From: ChocPot-Mid sp043804925
GTDB lineage: Bacteria > Bacteroidota > Ignavibacteria > Kapaibacteriales > UBA2268
Length of the DNA: 64,000 nucleotides
Assembly (NCBI GenBank): GCA_043804925.1
Contig: JAZDIP010000002.1
Span: 3,525 to 67,524, forward strand
Direction of reading: 5' to 3'
Under the pieces are notes generated by a model, which searched no databases, had not been told where the DNA came from, and saw only the letters and a program-made list of their open reading frames with translations. Both the position numbers and the translations under genes were made by a program. Below, piece by piece: positions 52,214-59,888 of the stretch. Position 1 is the first letter of the stretch. Every line of letters starts with the position of its first letter.

Positions 52214-52702
52214 ATGTCAATAGAAATTCCATTAGAAAAAAAGTTTAATATACTATGCGGAATCGCAAGAGCACAGCATTTTGCATGGAGGCAGGCATGT
52301 GCAGAGATGTGCCCTGAAATAGACACTGCTGAATTTACAAACAAAATGTGGGAAGTGTCGGCTCGGGATACTGGAAAAGCTTATGTGAAAATGATTGACC
52401 CGAATGATTCCATTCCTAGGCAAATTGCAGAATCAATTGTAAAAAGCAGTATCACAATGGGTGAAGATGCTAAGATAATCAAAGGAGAAGGCGAAGAATA
52501 TTTCGTAAGGCATGACGGATGCCCCTGGTTTGACTGGCACAAACGGCTTGATTTGCTTCCTGAAGACAGACCGGGATGTGATATGTGGTACTTCAAAACG
52601 GTTGATTATATTAATGAGAAATTGGGAACGAATGTTAAAATCGAAACAACCAAAGCATTACCCGATGGTGATGATTGTTGCCTTAGGAGAATTTGGATTT
52701 AG
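52214..52702 (+). CDS. ATC-hydrolase-like protein (L-2-amino-thiazoline-4-carboxylate hydrolase family)
   Basis: From the ATG at 52214 (GAGG nine bases upstream) the product is 162 residues. It has RAQHFAWRQACAEMCPEIDT near the N-terminus and a C-terminal core DGCPWFDWHKRLDLLPEDRPGC and KALPDGDDCCLRRIWI, with conserved Cys, His and Asp. This resembles the family that includes L-2-amino-thiazoline-4-carboxylate hydrolase and many unassigned proteins near catabolic genes. The family call is tentative. A decayed copy of its 5' end lies at 50347, so the TauE-DUF364 pair separates two copies. Confidence 0.65.
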   Translation: MSIEIPLEKKFNILCGIARAQHFAWRQACAEMCPEIDTAEFTNKMWEVSARDTGKAYVKMIDPNDSIPRQIAESIVKSSITMGEDAKIIKGEGEEYFVRHDGCPWFDWHKRLDLLPEDRPGCDMWYFKTVDYINEKLGTNVKIETTKALPDGDDCCLRRIWI

Positions 52703-52710
52703 ATACGATA

Positions 52711-52780
52711 GATTGCTTCGTCGTTTCACTCCTCGCAATGACAAGACAAAAACGTCATTGCGAACATAGTGAAGCAATCT
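52711..52780. repeat. REP-like inverted repeat pair
   Basis: GATTGCTTCGTCGTTTCACTCC...AATGAC and its inverse CGTCATTGCGAACATAGTGAAGCAATC lie back to back in the 122-base spacer before the ferredoxin gene. Confidence 0.85.
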
Positions 52781-52824
52781 AATGATAATAGGTTTGTATA
52801 ATTACATAAAGAAATTAAAAGAGG

Positions 52825-53004
52825 ATGATTCCAAAAATTGATTTAGAAAAATGTGATGCTTGCGAGGATTGCGTCGAAGCATGTCCTCCTGAAATTATAT
52901 CTATGGTTGACGGAAAGCCGAAGATTGATGAAGACATGTGCGATGAGTGCGGTGAATGTGTTGCTCAATGTCCACAAGAAGCGATTTATTTGCCGAGAGA
53001 ATAA
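52825..53004 (+). CDS. 2[4Fe-4S] ferredoxin
   Basis: An ORF of 59 residues starts MIPKIDLEKCDACEDCVEAC and has a second cluster CDECGECVAQCP, giving two CxxCxxCxxxCP motifs. It ends EAIYLPRE. GAGG directly precedes the ATG. It is a low-potential electron carrier. Placed between the ATC-hydrolase-like and dehydratase-like genes, it could feed electrons to the flavoprotein or the dehydratase-like protein. It is small enough to be missed by automatic calling. Confidence 0.92.
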   Translation: MIPKIDLEKCDACEDCVEACPPEIISMVDGKPKIDEDMCDECGECVAQCPQEAIYLPRE

Positions 53005-53048
53005 TCCCTTAGGAGTGTTAGGTGTTAGGTGTTGAGTTGAATTGATTT

Positions 53049-53203
53049 GTCTTTGCGAACGAAGTGAAGCAATCTCCTTTTGACAACAGATTGCTCCGTC
53101 GTTTTACTCCTCGCAATGACTTGACAAAAACGTCATTGCGAACGAAGTGAAGCAATCTCCTTTTGACAACAGATTGCTCCGCCGCTTTGCTCCACGCAAT
53201 GAC
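53049..53203. repeat. Array of four alternating REP-like units
   Basis: Four units of ~27-32 bases alternate in orientation (53049-53075, 53089-53120, 53130-53157, 53172-53203), with the word TCCTTTTGACAACA as spacer between pairs. It is the longest cluster of this family in the window and fills most of the spacer between the ferredoxin and the leucine-rich repeat gene. Confidence 0.9.
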
Positions 53204-53251
53204 ATGAAATTGATTGGAAATTGAAAATTGTAAAATTGAAAACTGATAAAA

Positions 53252-54091
53252 ATGGCAGGAAACAAAGTATATTTCTCATTGGAAGAAGCTCTTCAAGAAC
53301 CTCTTGAAGTAAAATTACTGGATTTGCCCTATAAGGATATGGGTATAATCCCTGCTTCGATTTGTGAATTAAAGAATCTACAAAAACTAAACCTTTATGA
53401 GAATCAACTTGATGCTTTGCCTGAGAGCTTTGCCGAACTGAAGAATTTAGAGTGGCTCGATTTGCAAAGAAATTTTCTTAGTGTTTTGCCTTCAAGATTT
53501 CATGAATTGACAAAGCTTGAGTACTTGAATTTATATAAAAATGAGCTTGTCTCATTGCCAGAAAATCTTGGGAATATGAAAAATCTTGTATGGTTGTATT
53601 TAAAGAGGAATAATCTTTCTTCTCTGCCTGATAGTATCACAGAATTGGAGAAATTGGAATTCTTCGGAGCCGAATACAATAGTATACCTGAAATCCCGGA
53701 AAAGATTGGAGATTTAAAAAATTTAGAATACCTGAGTTTAATTGGTAATAATATTAAAATAATTCCTGAAAGTTTAGCTGAGTTAAAGAATTTAAACTGG
53801 TTAAGTTTAGCAGAAAATGAATTAACTGTTTTGCCGGAAAAAATTGGGAATTTGTCAAATCTTGATAAACTGGATTTGCATTCTAATAAATTGGAGTCTT
53901 TACCTGAAAGTATCGGCAATCTGGAAAAACTTGAATATCTTACTTTAACTAATAATAAATTAACAAGTTTGCCTGATAGTATAAAGAATTTAAGCAATTT
54001 GAAATATTTAAGTTTAATGGAAAATAATTTTTCTGAGGAAGAAAAGAACAGGATTAAAGAGCTTTTACCAAATACAGAGATAACGTGGTAA
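53252..54091 (+). CDS. Leucine-rich repeat protein
   Basis: The 279-residue product is almost wholly leucine-rich repeats, about eleven units of 23 residues of the form LPESIGNLEKLEYLTLTNNK. An N-terminal ~25 residues (YFSLEEALQEPLEVKLL) start with a cap-like strand, and the end has an EEEKNRIKELLPN cap. There is no signal peptide or membrane segment, so it should be cytoplasmic. It resembles plant-intracellular-Ras-group type LRRs in bacteria. Why it sits inside a catabolic locus is unclear; a protein-binding role is the only safe inference. Confidence 0.9.
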   Translation: MAGNKVYFSLEEALQEPLEVKLLDLPYKDMGIIPASICELKNLQKLNLYENQLDALPESFAELKNLEWLDLQRNFLSVLPSRFHELTKLEYLNLYKNELVSLPENLGNMKNLVWLYLKRNNLSSLPDSITELEKLEFFGAEYNSIPEIPEKIGDLKNLEYLSLIGNNIKIIPESLAELKNLNWLSLAENELTVLPEKIGNLSNLDKLDLHSNKLESLPESIGNLEKLEYLTLTNNKLTSLPDSIKNLSNLKYLSLMENNFSEEEKNRIKELLPNTEITW

Positions 54092-54193
54092 AACTCTAAA
54101 ATTTTAATTTTTGATTGTTAGGTGATATTTAATAATTTAATTTTTTTGAAGTTTTCATTTCTTGAATAAATGTTTGAAAAGGAGAAAAATATT

Positions 54194-54934
54194 ATGAAAA
54201 AACTTTCTAAAATATTTGATAACTGCAAAAGTATCGTATATGATACTAATTTTACTGTCGCTAAGAAATGGAAAAAACAGGACAAGAAAAGAGTTTTAAT
54301 AGGCATGATTCCAAATTTTTTTCCAAGAGAAATTATTCATGCCGCCAATGGACTTGCTGTCGGTATAGTCGGTGATGAATTTAAATTACCGCCTGATAAA
54401 AAGATAGACCTGTCTCTGAGCCAACCTTGCAGTATGTTCAGCGGAATCCTGGATTTAGTGAAAAAAGGCAAACTCAATGGTTTCGATGGCTTTTTGCTGC
54501 CTTCACGATGTGACACTATACAGGCATTAAACGATTTAAATAAATTGAGTGATAAATGTAAATTTGTAAAGTATATTAACTTTCCGCAATACTTCCATAC
54601 GGTCATTGGTGATATTTTAAATCAATATTTTGTTCAGGGTGTACTTGATGAGATATATAAGATTAATGGAGTAAAAGTTAAAACAAAATCAATACATGAT
54701 TCTATCAGTCTATATAAAAACAATCTTAAATTAACTGAAAAACTTTACAGTTTAAGTTTAAAATATCCCAAAAAAATCACACAGAAAGATTTATATATTA
54801 CTGTTTTTTGTGGTTTGATGATACCAATCGAGGAACATAATGCAATCTTAAGCGATGTTATTGATATCTTAACCAAAGGTTCTAATGATATGGATGATTT
54901 TGTTTATAAGGTTCAAAGTGGAACTTACTGTTAG
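54194..54934 (+). CDS. Shortened 2-hydroxyacyl-CoA dehydratase D-component-like protein
   Basis: From the ATG at 54194 (AAGGAG eight bases upstream) the product is 246 residues. It matches the N-terminal half of the 2-hydroxyglutaryl-CoA dehydratase D-component/benzoyl-CoA reductase B-C family: RVLIGMIPNFFPREIIHAANGLAV near residue 35, then LSLSQPCSMFSGILDLV and FLLPSRCDTIQALNDL, with the Cys residues that bind the [4Fe-4S] cluster, and YINFPQYFHTVIGDIL. Family members are usually 370-430 residues. Here the frame stops (VQSGTYC) where the C-terminal domain with the third cluster Cys should follow. It is either a truncated gene or a short variant. It may pair with the ferredoxin upstream. Confidence 0.72.
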   Translation: MKKLSKIFDNCKSIVYDTNFTVAKKWKKQDKKRVLIGMIPNFFPREIIHAANGLAVGIVGDEFKLPPDKKIDLSLSQPCSMFSGILDLVKKGKLNGFDGFLLPSRCDTIQALNDLNKLSDKCKFVKYINFPQYFHTVIGDILNQYFVQGVLDEIYKINGVKVKTKSIHDSISLYKNNLKLTEKLYSLSLKYPKKITQKDLYITVFCGLMIPIEEHNAILSDVIDILTKGSNDMDDFVYKVQSGTYC

Positions 54935-54979
54935 TTTTAAGTTTTAAATTTTAAGTGTTTAATTGTTGGCTGGGATTAA

Positions 54980-57076
54980 ATGAAATATAAACTTGGTATT
55001 GATGTTGGTGGGACATTTACGGATTTTATAATGATTTCCGAAACCGGAAATACTATAATCCACAAAACACTTTCAACTCCTGAAGACCCTTCGATTGGAG
55101 TTATAGAAGGTATTAAAGATATTGCTGATATTTTAAAAATTAGTTTGGATGATTTAATTGGAAAAATCGAAGCAATCGTACATGGCACTACAGTTGCTAC
55201 TAACGCTTTGTTAACAAACAGAGGAGCAAAAACTGCTCTTGTTACTACTCAAGGAGTAAGAGATGCTCTCGAAATGAGAAGAGGAATCAGAGAGGAACAA
55301 TACAATAACCATTACCGTAATGTAACGCCTCTTGTCCCAAGATACCTTCGTTTAACTGTTGATGAAAGAGTTGATACTGAAGGAAATATCCTTAAGAGTA
55401 TTGAAGAAAAAGAGTTGGAAGCAATAGCAGAGAAGCTTAAAAAAGAAGAAGTAGATGCTATTGCAATCTGTTTTATGAATTCATTTATTAATACATCCCA
55501 TGAAGAAAAAGCATTGGCTTTTTTGAAGAAAAAATTCCCGGATAAATTTATTACAGCATCAAAAGATGTTCTCCCATCCATCAGATTTTACGAAAGAGTC
55601 AGCACAACTGTTGTCAATGCGTATATTGGTCCTGTCGTTGCAAATTATCTTGATAAATTAACGACAAAACTGGATGGTATTAATTTCAAAGGAAAACTGC
55701 TTATTATGCAGTCAAACGGAGGTGTTGTAACACCGGACATTGTCAAGAAATCTCCTGCGGTAACTGTTCTTTCAGGTCCTGCGGCGGCACCAACAGCAGG
55801 AGTCTTCTATGCTAATTTGCTTGGATACAAGGATTGTATTACTGTAGATATGGGAGGAACAAGTTTCGATGCCAGTTTGGTTGTAAATAATCAGTGCCTG
55901 ACAAGTACAGAAGGAGAAATCAACAGGTATAAAATTGCATTGCCTTCACTTGATATAGTAACTATTGGTGCAGGTGGAGGAAGTATCGGATGGATTGATA
56001 ATGGTGGACTTTTGCACATGGGACCCCAAAGTGCAGGAGCATCTCCCGGACCAATATGTTACGATAAAGGAGGAGAGTTACCGGCATGTACGGATGCTAA
56101 TTTAATCCTCGGATATTTAAATCCTGATTATTTCGCTGGTGGCAAGATTAAATTGAACACTGAAAAAACAAATGAATTTTTAACGAAAAACCTTGCCTCC
56201 AATCTTGGATTATCACTGGTAGAAACTGCTGCAGGAATGTTCCGTATAATTAATTCCAATATGGCTCAGGGAGTAAGGCAGGTATCAATTGAGAAGGGGC
56301 ATGATCCCAGAGAATTCTTGTTTATTGTTGCCGGAGGTGCCGGAGCAATTCATGCCGGAGAAATTTGTAAAGAACTTGAAATACCTATGTTTTTAGTACC
56401 GAATACAGCTTCGATTTTCTGTGCCGCCGGAATGCTCTTGGGTGATTTGAAACATGATTATGTACATTCATATCTTGCTACTTTTTCAAAATTCAATAAA
56501 GTTGAATTACTGAATTTGTATAATCAAATGAAAGCTACAGGAACTGATACAATAATTTCAGAAGGAGTTAAGAAAGATAATATTGAATATTATCCAATTA
56601 TGGATTTGAGATATATCGGACAGTATCACGAAGTTCAGTTGCCTGTAAAATGGGAAGATATTGAAAAGTTAAATTTGGAAAAAATTGCTGAAGAATTTCA
56701 TGAAGAACACAACCGTTTGTTTGGCTATTCTATTCGTGAAGGAGCAGAGATAGAATCAATAAATATCCGTTTAAGATGTATTGGAAAAATTGACCGCCCG
56801 GAATTTCTTTCGAAGAATGTTGAAAATATCTTACTGGAAAAAGCATTAAAAGGATATCGGGAAGCATACATTCCCGAAACGAACATGATGAAGAAGGTTC
56901 CAGTTTATGACGGGGATTTACAAATAGGCAATAATGAAATTATTGGACCGGCAATAATTGAAAAGGTGAATACTTCGATATTTATCAGCGAAAATTATAA
57001 TTGTTTAGTTGATGAATATTGTTCTTTTATTGTATATAGCAAGGAGGCATATCCGGATGGATATAAGTTGAAATGA
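54980..57076 (+). CDS. hyuA: Hydantoinase/oxoprolinase A subunit (HyuA family)
   Basis: The 698-residue product starts MKYKLGIDVGGTFTDFIM, the first phosphate motif of the ASKHA (actin/sugar-kinase) fold. It then has VHGTTVATNALLTNRGAKTALVTTQG, GPAAAPTAGVFYANLLGYKDCITVDMGGTSFD and GPQSAGASPGPICYDKGG. This is the ATP-dependent amide/lactam-opening or carboxylating family (N-methylhydantoinase A, 5-oxoprolinase, caprolactamase, acetophenone and acetone carboxylases). Its partner HyuB is 1.1 kb downstream, split off by an inserted zinc-finger gene and a toxin-antitoxin pair. A second copy of its last ~33 codons lies at 57361. Confidence 0.93.
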   Translation: MKYKLGIDVGGTFTDFIMISETGNTIIHKTLSTPEDPSIGVIEGIKDIADILKISLDDLIGKIEAIVHGTTVATNALLTNRGAKTALVTTQGVRDALEMRRGIREEQYNNHYRNVTPLVPRYLRLTVDERVDTEGNILKSIEEKELEAIAEKLKKEEVDAIAICFMNSFINTSHEEKALAFLKKKFPDKFITASKDVLPSIRFYERVSTTVVNAYIGPVVANYLDKLTTKLDGINFKGKLLIMQSNGGVVTPDIVKKSPAVTVLSGPAAAPTAGVFYANLLGYKDCITVDMGGTSFDASLVVNNQCLTSTEGEINRYKIALPSLDIVTIGAGGGSIGWIDNGGLLHMGPQSAGASPGPICYDKGGELPACTDANLILGYLNPDYFAGGKIKLNTEKTNEFLTKNLASNLGLSLVETAAGMFRIINSNMAQGVRQVSIEKGHDPREFLFIVAGGAGAIHAGEICKELEIPMFLVPNTASIFCAAGMLLGDLKHDYVHSYLATFSKFNKVELLNLYNQMKATGTDTIISEGVKKDNIEYYPIMDLRYIGQYHEVQLPVKWEDIEKLNLEKIAEEFHEEHNRLFGYSIREGAEIESINIRLRCIGKIDRPEFLSKNVENILLEKALKGYREAYIPETNMMKKVPVYDGDLQIGNNEIIGPAIIEKVNTSIFISENYNCLVDEYCSFIVYSKEAYPDGYKLK

Positions 57077-57086
57077 ATAAAATGAT

Positions 57087-57353
57087 ATGAAATCAATTGA
57101 AGAAATAAAAAACAGTTTTAGTTTAGATGAATGTTTGATTTGCGGTTCAAAGCATTTTACAGAACAGCATGTAAATAAAATCTACGAAATTGACGGAAGC
57201 CCTGTTATTGTTCGTAGTATTCCTGCAATGGTCTGTAATAATTGTGGAGAAAAATATTTTTCCGGGGAAATTCATGATAGAATAATGTATATGATTTATA
57301 ATAGTAAATCACCTGCTGAAAGAGTAGAGGCAAAGTCTTATGAGTATGCTTAA
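57087..57353 (+). CDS. YgiT-type zinc-finger protein (MqsA-like antitoxin N-domain)
   Basis: The 88-residue product has two CxxC pairs, CLICGSKHFTEQHV near residue 18 and CNNCGEKYFSGEIHDRI near 52, as in the N-terminal zinc domain of MqsA/YgiT antitoxins. It lacks the DNA-binding HTH that full MqsA carries, and no DUF4258/MqsR toxin gene is adjacent. It begins 10 bases after hyuA. It may be an orphan antitoxin-like regulator left by a mobile toxin-antitoxin element. Confidence 0.82.
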   Translation: MKSIEEIKNSFSLDECLICGSKHFTEQHVNKIYEIDGSPVIVRSIPAMVCNNCGEKYFSGEIHDRIMYMIYNSKSPAERVEAKSYEYA

Positions 57354-57360
57354 TATACTA

Positions 57361-57465
57361 TTCATTTACAAAAGTTATAATTGTTTAGTTCATGATTACT
57401 GTTCGTTTATTGTGTATAATAAGGAAGTGTATCCTGAGGGATTAAATTTGAAAAATAAATTATAA
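57361..57465 (+). pseudogene. Remnant copy of the hyuA 3' end
   Basis: The frame FIYKSYNCLVHDYCSFIVYN and on to KEVYPEGLNLKNKL ends in TAA. It matches the last ~33 residues of HyuA (FISENYNCLVDEYCSFIVYS ...) at about three quarters identity. No start codon or upstream domain belongs to it. It marks the far side of the insertion that brought in the zinc-finger gene. Confidence 0.85.
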
Positions 57466-57540
57466 GAATTTTTGGTTATGACCTAAATTATGACTAAATT
57501 ATGGTCAAAAGATTGATAAAAATGTATAAAGGAAAAAAAT

Positions 57541-57831
57541 ATGATACATAGCAGTGAAATAAAACCGATAAGTTACTTTAAATCTCATGCCTCAGAGATT
57601 GTTCGCGATGTTTCAAAAAATCAAAAAACTATGATAATTACTCAAAATGGTGAAGCGAAAGCAGTTTTACAGGATATCAATGTTTATGAACAAACAAGAG
57701 AGACGCTAGCATTATTAAAAATATTAGCTATGGGTAAAAAAAGTATAGAAAAAGGAGAATATCAATCTGTTGATGATGCTTTTCAAGACATAAGAAAAAG
57801 AATAGAACGAATCAAAAAAAATGAAAAATAG
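57541..57831 (+). CDS. Phd/YefM-type antitoxin
   Basis: The 96-residue product has the Phd/YefM N-terminal fold KPISYFKSHASEIVRDVSKNQKTMIITQNGEAKAVL, which both binds DNA of its own promoter and leads to the toxin-binding C-terminal helix (RETLALLKILAMGKKSIEKGE). AAAGGAAAAAAAT precedes the ATG. It overlaps the toxin gene by 11 bases, the usual antitoxin-first order. Auto-repression is expected from the family. Confidence 0.92.
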   Translation: MIHSSEIKPISYFKSHASEIVRDVSKNQKTMIITQNGEAKAVLQDINVYEQTRETLALLKILAMGKKSIEKGEYQSVDDAFQDIRKRIERIKKNEK

Positions 57832-58144
57832 TATAGTAATATTAAAACCCGCCAGGGAAGATATTGATGATATTTTCGATTTCGTTTCCTGTAATGACTC
57901 TATTGAAAATGCAGAAAATATTATCCATCATATTGAAGAGAAAATAAGAAGTCTTTCTAAAATGGCTGAAAGAGGACATATTCCTCCTGAGCTTATTCAT
58001 ACTGGATTTTCCGATTTCAGGGAAGTTCACCATAAACCTTTTCGAATAATTTACCAATTAATTGAAGATAATGTTTTTATTCATTGTGTTTTAGACGGTC
58101 GAAGGAATATAAGTGATTTATTAGAAAGAAGATTATTAAGGTAA
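57821..58144 (+). CDS. RelE/ParE-family toxin
   Basis: The 107-residue product has the RelE/ParE layout VILKPAREDIDDIFDFVS, the helix pair AENIIHHIEEKIRSLSKMAERG, and the strand core DFREVHHKPFRIIYQLIEDNVFIHCVLDGRRN, close to the ParE-type FRIIY motif. The toxin would cleave mRNA at the ribosome or poison gyrase, depending on subgroup; which one cannot be told. It stops 5 bases before hyuB, so the module sits squarely in the hyuA-hyuB operon and toxin and HyuB may share a transcript. Confidence 0.9.
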   Translation: MKNSIVILKPAREDIDDIFDFVSCNDSIENAENIIHHIEEKIRSLSKMAERGHIPPELIHTGFSDFREVHHKPFRIIYQLIEDNVFIHCVLDGRRNISDLLERRLLR

Positions 58145-58149
58145 CCACT

Positions 58150-59841
58150 ATGAAAAAAATTGATAAAATATTAGTCTCGATTTTTCAACGCTCATTCAAG
58201 GCAATAACTGATGAGATGAGCATATCCCTAACAAAAACTACAAGGTCACCGATTCTTTGCGAGGCAAAAGATTTCGTAACAGGACTCTATGATGCTAAAG
58301 GGAAGATGCTCGAACAGACGGAGAACCTGCCTATTCTGTCTTTCTCCTTGGGACCTGTTTGCAAGGTTATTCTCGATTACTTTGGAGATGAAATTTTTCC
58401 GGGAGACGTTATAATTCATAATGATGTTTTCTCGATGGGTAATCAAAATAATGATGTCGCAATTTTTAAACCGATATTTTACCGAGATAAGTTAATTGGC
58501 TGGTCAGCTGCAAAAGGGCATCAGGCAGATATTGGAGGTGCCGTTCAGGGTGGTTACAATCCTAATGCAACTGAAGTCTGGGAAGAAGCTTTGAGAATTC
58601 CTGCCGTAAAAATATTTGAAAAAGGAAAGAAAAGAAAAGATGTCTGGGACTTGATTTTTGCAAACATACGACTTCAAATGGTACAGGAAGACATCATGGC
58701 TCAAATCGGTGCTTGTACACTTGGAGAAAGAAGATTGCAAGCTCTTGTTGATAAGTATGGTATGGAAACATTCGAAGCTCATAAACTTGAGCTTTTCAAT
58801 TCTACAGAAGAGATGATGAAACAAGAAATCAGAAATATTCCAAACGGAGTATATGAAGGAGACAGTAAAGTTTATTATGACGGAAAACATCCAGGTACTG
58901 TTTTCAATATTCATTCAAAAATTACAATAGAGGATGAAGCGATTACATTTGACTTTTCGGAATCATCACCACAGACAAATGGATTTGTTAACGGTACCTA
59001 TACATCAACTTGTTCAGCAATAACATTGACATTTTTACAGATGGTTAATCCAAACATCCCTCATAATGAGGGAATGCTCAAACCATTAAAATATATTGTT
59101 CCTGTTGGGACAATTCTGAATGCGGCTTATCCAAAAGCAACTACTTTTGGTAATCACTTATGTCCGCAAGTTGCAGATACAATTTTCAAGGCATTGTCGG
59201 CTGCTATTCCTGAGAGGGTTACTGCCGGATGGAATCATCTTCTTTGTTCACTCTTTACCGGTATTCATCCACGAACAGAAAGAAAATATGTTGATATTTG
59301 TTTCATGGGATTGAAAGGTGGTTCGGGTGCATTGGAAGGCGACAACGGTTATGACCATATCGGTATGATAGATGCTTCCGGTGGTGTCTTAGACCAAGAT
59401 TACGAAATGTTTGAAAGGCAGACACCTCATTTAATTTTGAAACATGAATATGTCACAGATTCAGCAGGAGCAGGTAAATGGAGAGGTGGATTGGGAGTGG
59501 AAACTGCTATTAAACTTGGTGCTGACAATACAACAATGGTCGTTTTTGGGGATGGTGATGTCGAACCTCCTTATGGATTAAAAGGAGGGAAGCAGGGTAT
59601 ATTAAATAAAATTTCGATTACCTATCCTGATGGGAAGGAGCGGGTTCCAATGAGCAAAGACCTGATTAGCGGAATACCAACAGGTACAGTATACAGGCAA
59701 ATTGCCGGAGGTGGCGGCGGGTATGGAAATCCGAAAGAGAGAGAAAAAGACAAAGTCATTGCTGATGTAAGGAATGAGGTAGTATCTGTTGAAAAAGCGA
59801 AAGAGGATTATGGGAATCTTATTAATAGTGTTGGGTGTTGA
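58150..59841 (+). CDS. hyuB: Hydantoinase/oxoprolinase B subunit (HyuB family)
   Basis: The 563-residue product matches HyuB/oxoprolinase B: SISLTKTTRSPILCEAKDFVTGLYDAKGKM near the start, GDVIIHNDVFSMGNQNNDVAIFKPIF, GWSAAKGHQADIGGAVQGGYNPNATE (metal-site region), GTYTSTCSAITLTFLQMVNP, and the C-terminal GAGKWRGGLGVETAIK and GGGGGYGNPKERE. It forms the amidohydrolase with HyuA. Starting the gene five bases after the toxin stop suggests that its translation now depends on the inserted module. Confidence 0.93.
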   Translation: MKKIDKILVSIFQRSFKAITDEMSISLTKTTRSPILCEAKDFVTGLYDAKGKMLEQTENLPILSFSLGPVCKVILDYFGDEIFPGDVIIHNDVFSMGNQNNDVAIFKPIFYRDKLIGWSAAKGHQADIGGAVQGGYNPNATEVWEEALRIPAVKIFEKGKKRKDVWDLIFANIRLQMVQEDIMAQIGACTLGERRLQALVDKYGMETFEAHKLELFNSTEEMMKQEIRNIPNGVYEGDSKVYYDGKHPGTVFNIHSKITIEDEAITFDFSESSPQTNGFVNGTYTSTCSAITLTFLQMVNPNIPHNEGMLKPLKYIVPVGTILNAAYPKATTFGNHLCPQVADTIFKALSAAIPERVTAGWNHLLCSLFTGIHPRTERKYVDICFMGLKGGSGALEGDNGYDHIGMIDASGGVLDQDYEMFERQTPHLILKHEYVTDSAGAGKWRGGLGVETAIKLGADNTTMVVFGDGDVEPPYGLKGGKQGILNKISITYPDGKERVPMSKDLISGIPTGTVYRQIAGGGGGYGNPKEREKDKVIADVRNEVVSVEKAKEDYGNLINSVGC

Positions 59842-59888
59842 GTGTTAAGTGTTAAGTGAAATTTTAAATTTTAAATGTAAAAGGAAAG

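Noticed and set aside
54980..59841. Acetone or acetophenone carboxylase
   Set aside because: HyuA/HyuB resemble these, but the small third subunits of such carboxylases are absent, so a general hydantoinase/oxoprolinase-type label is safer.
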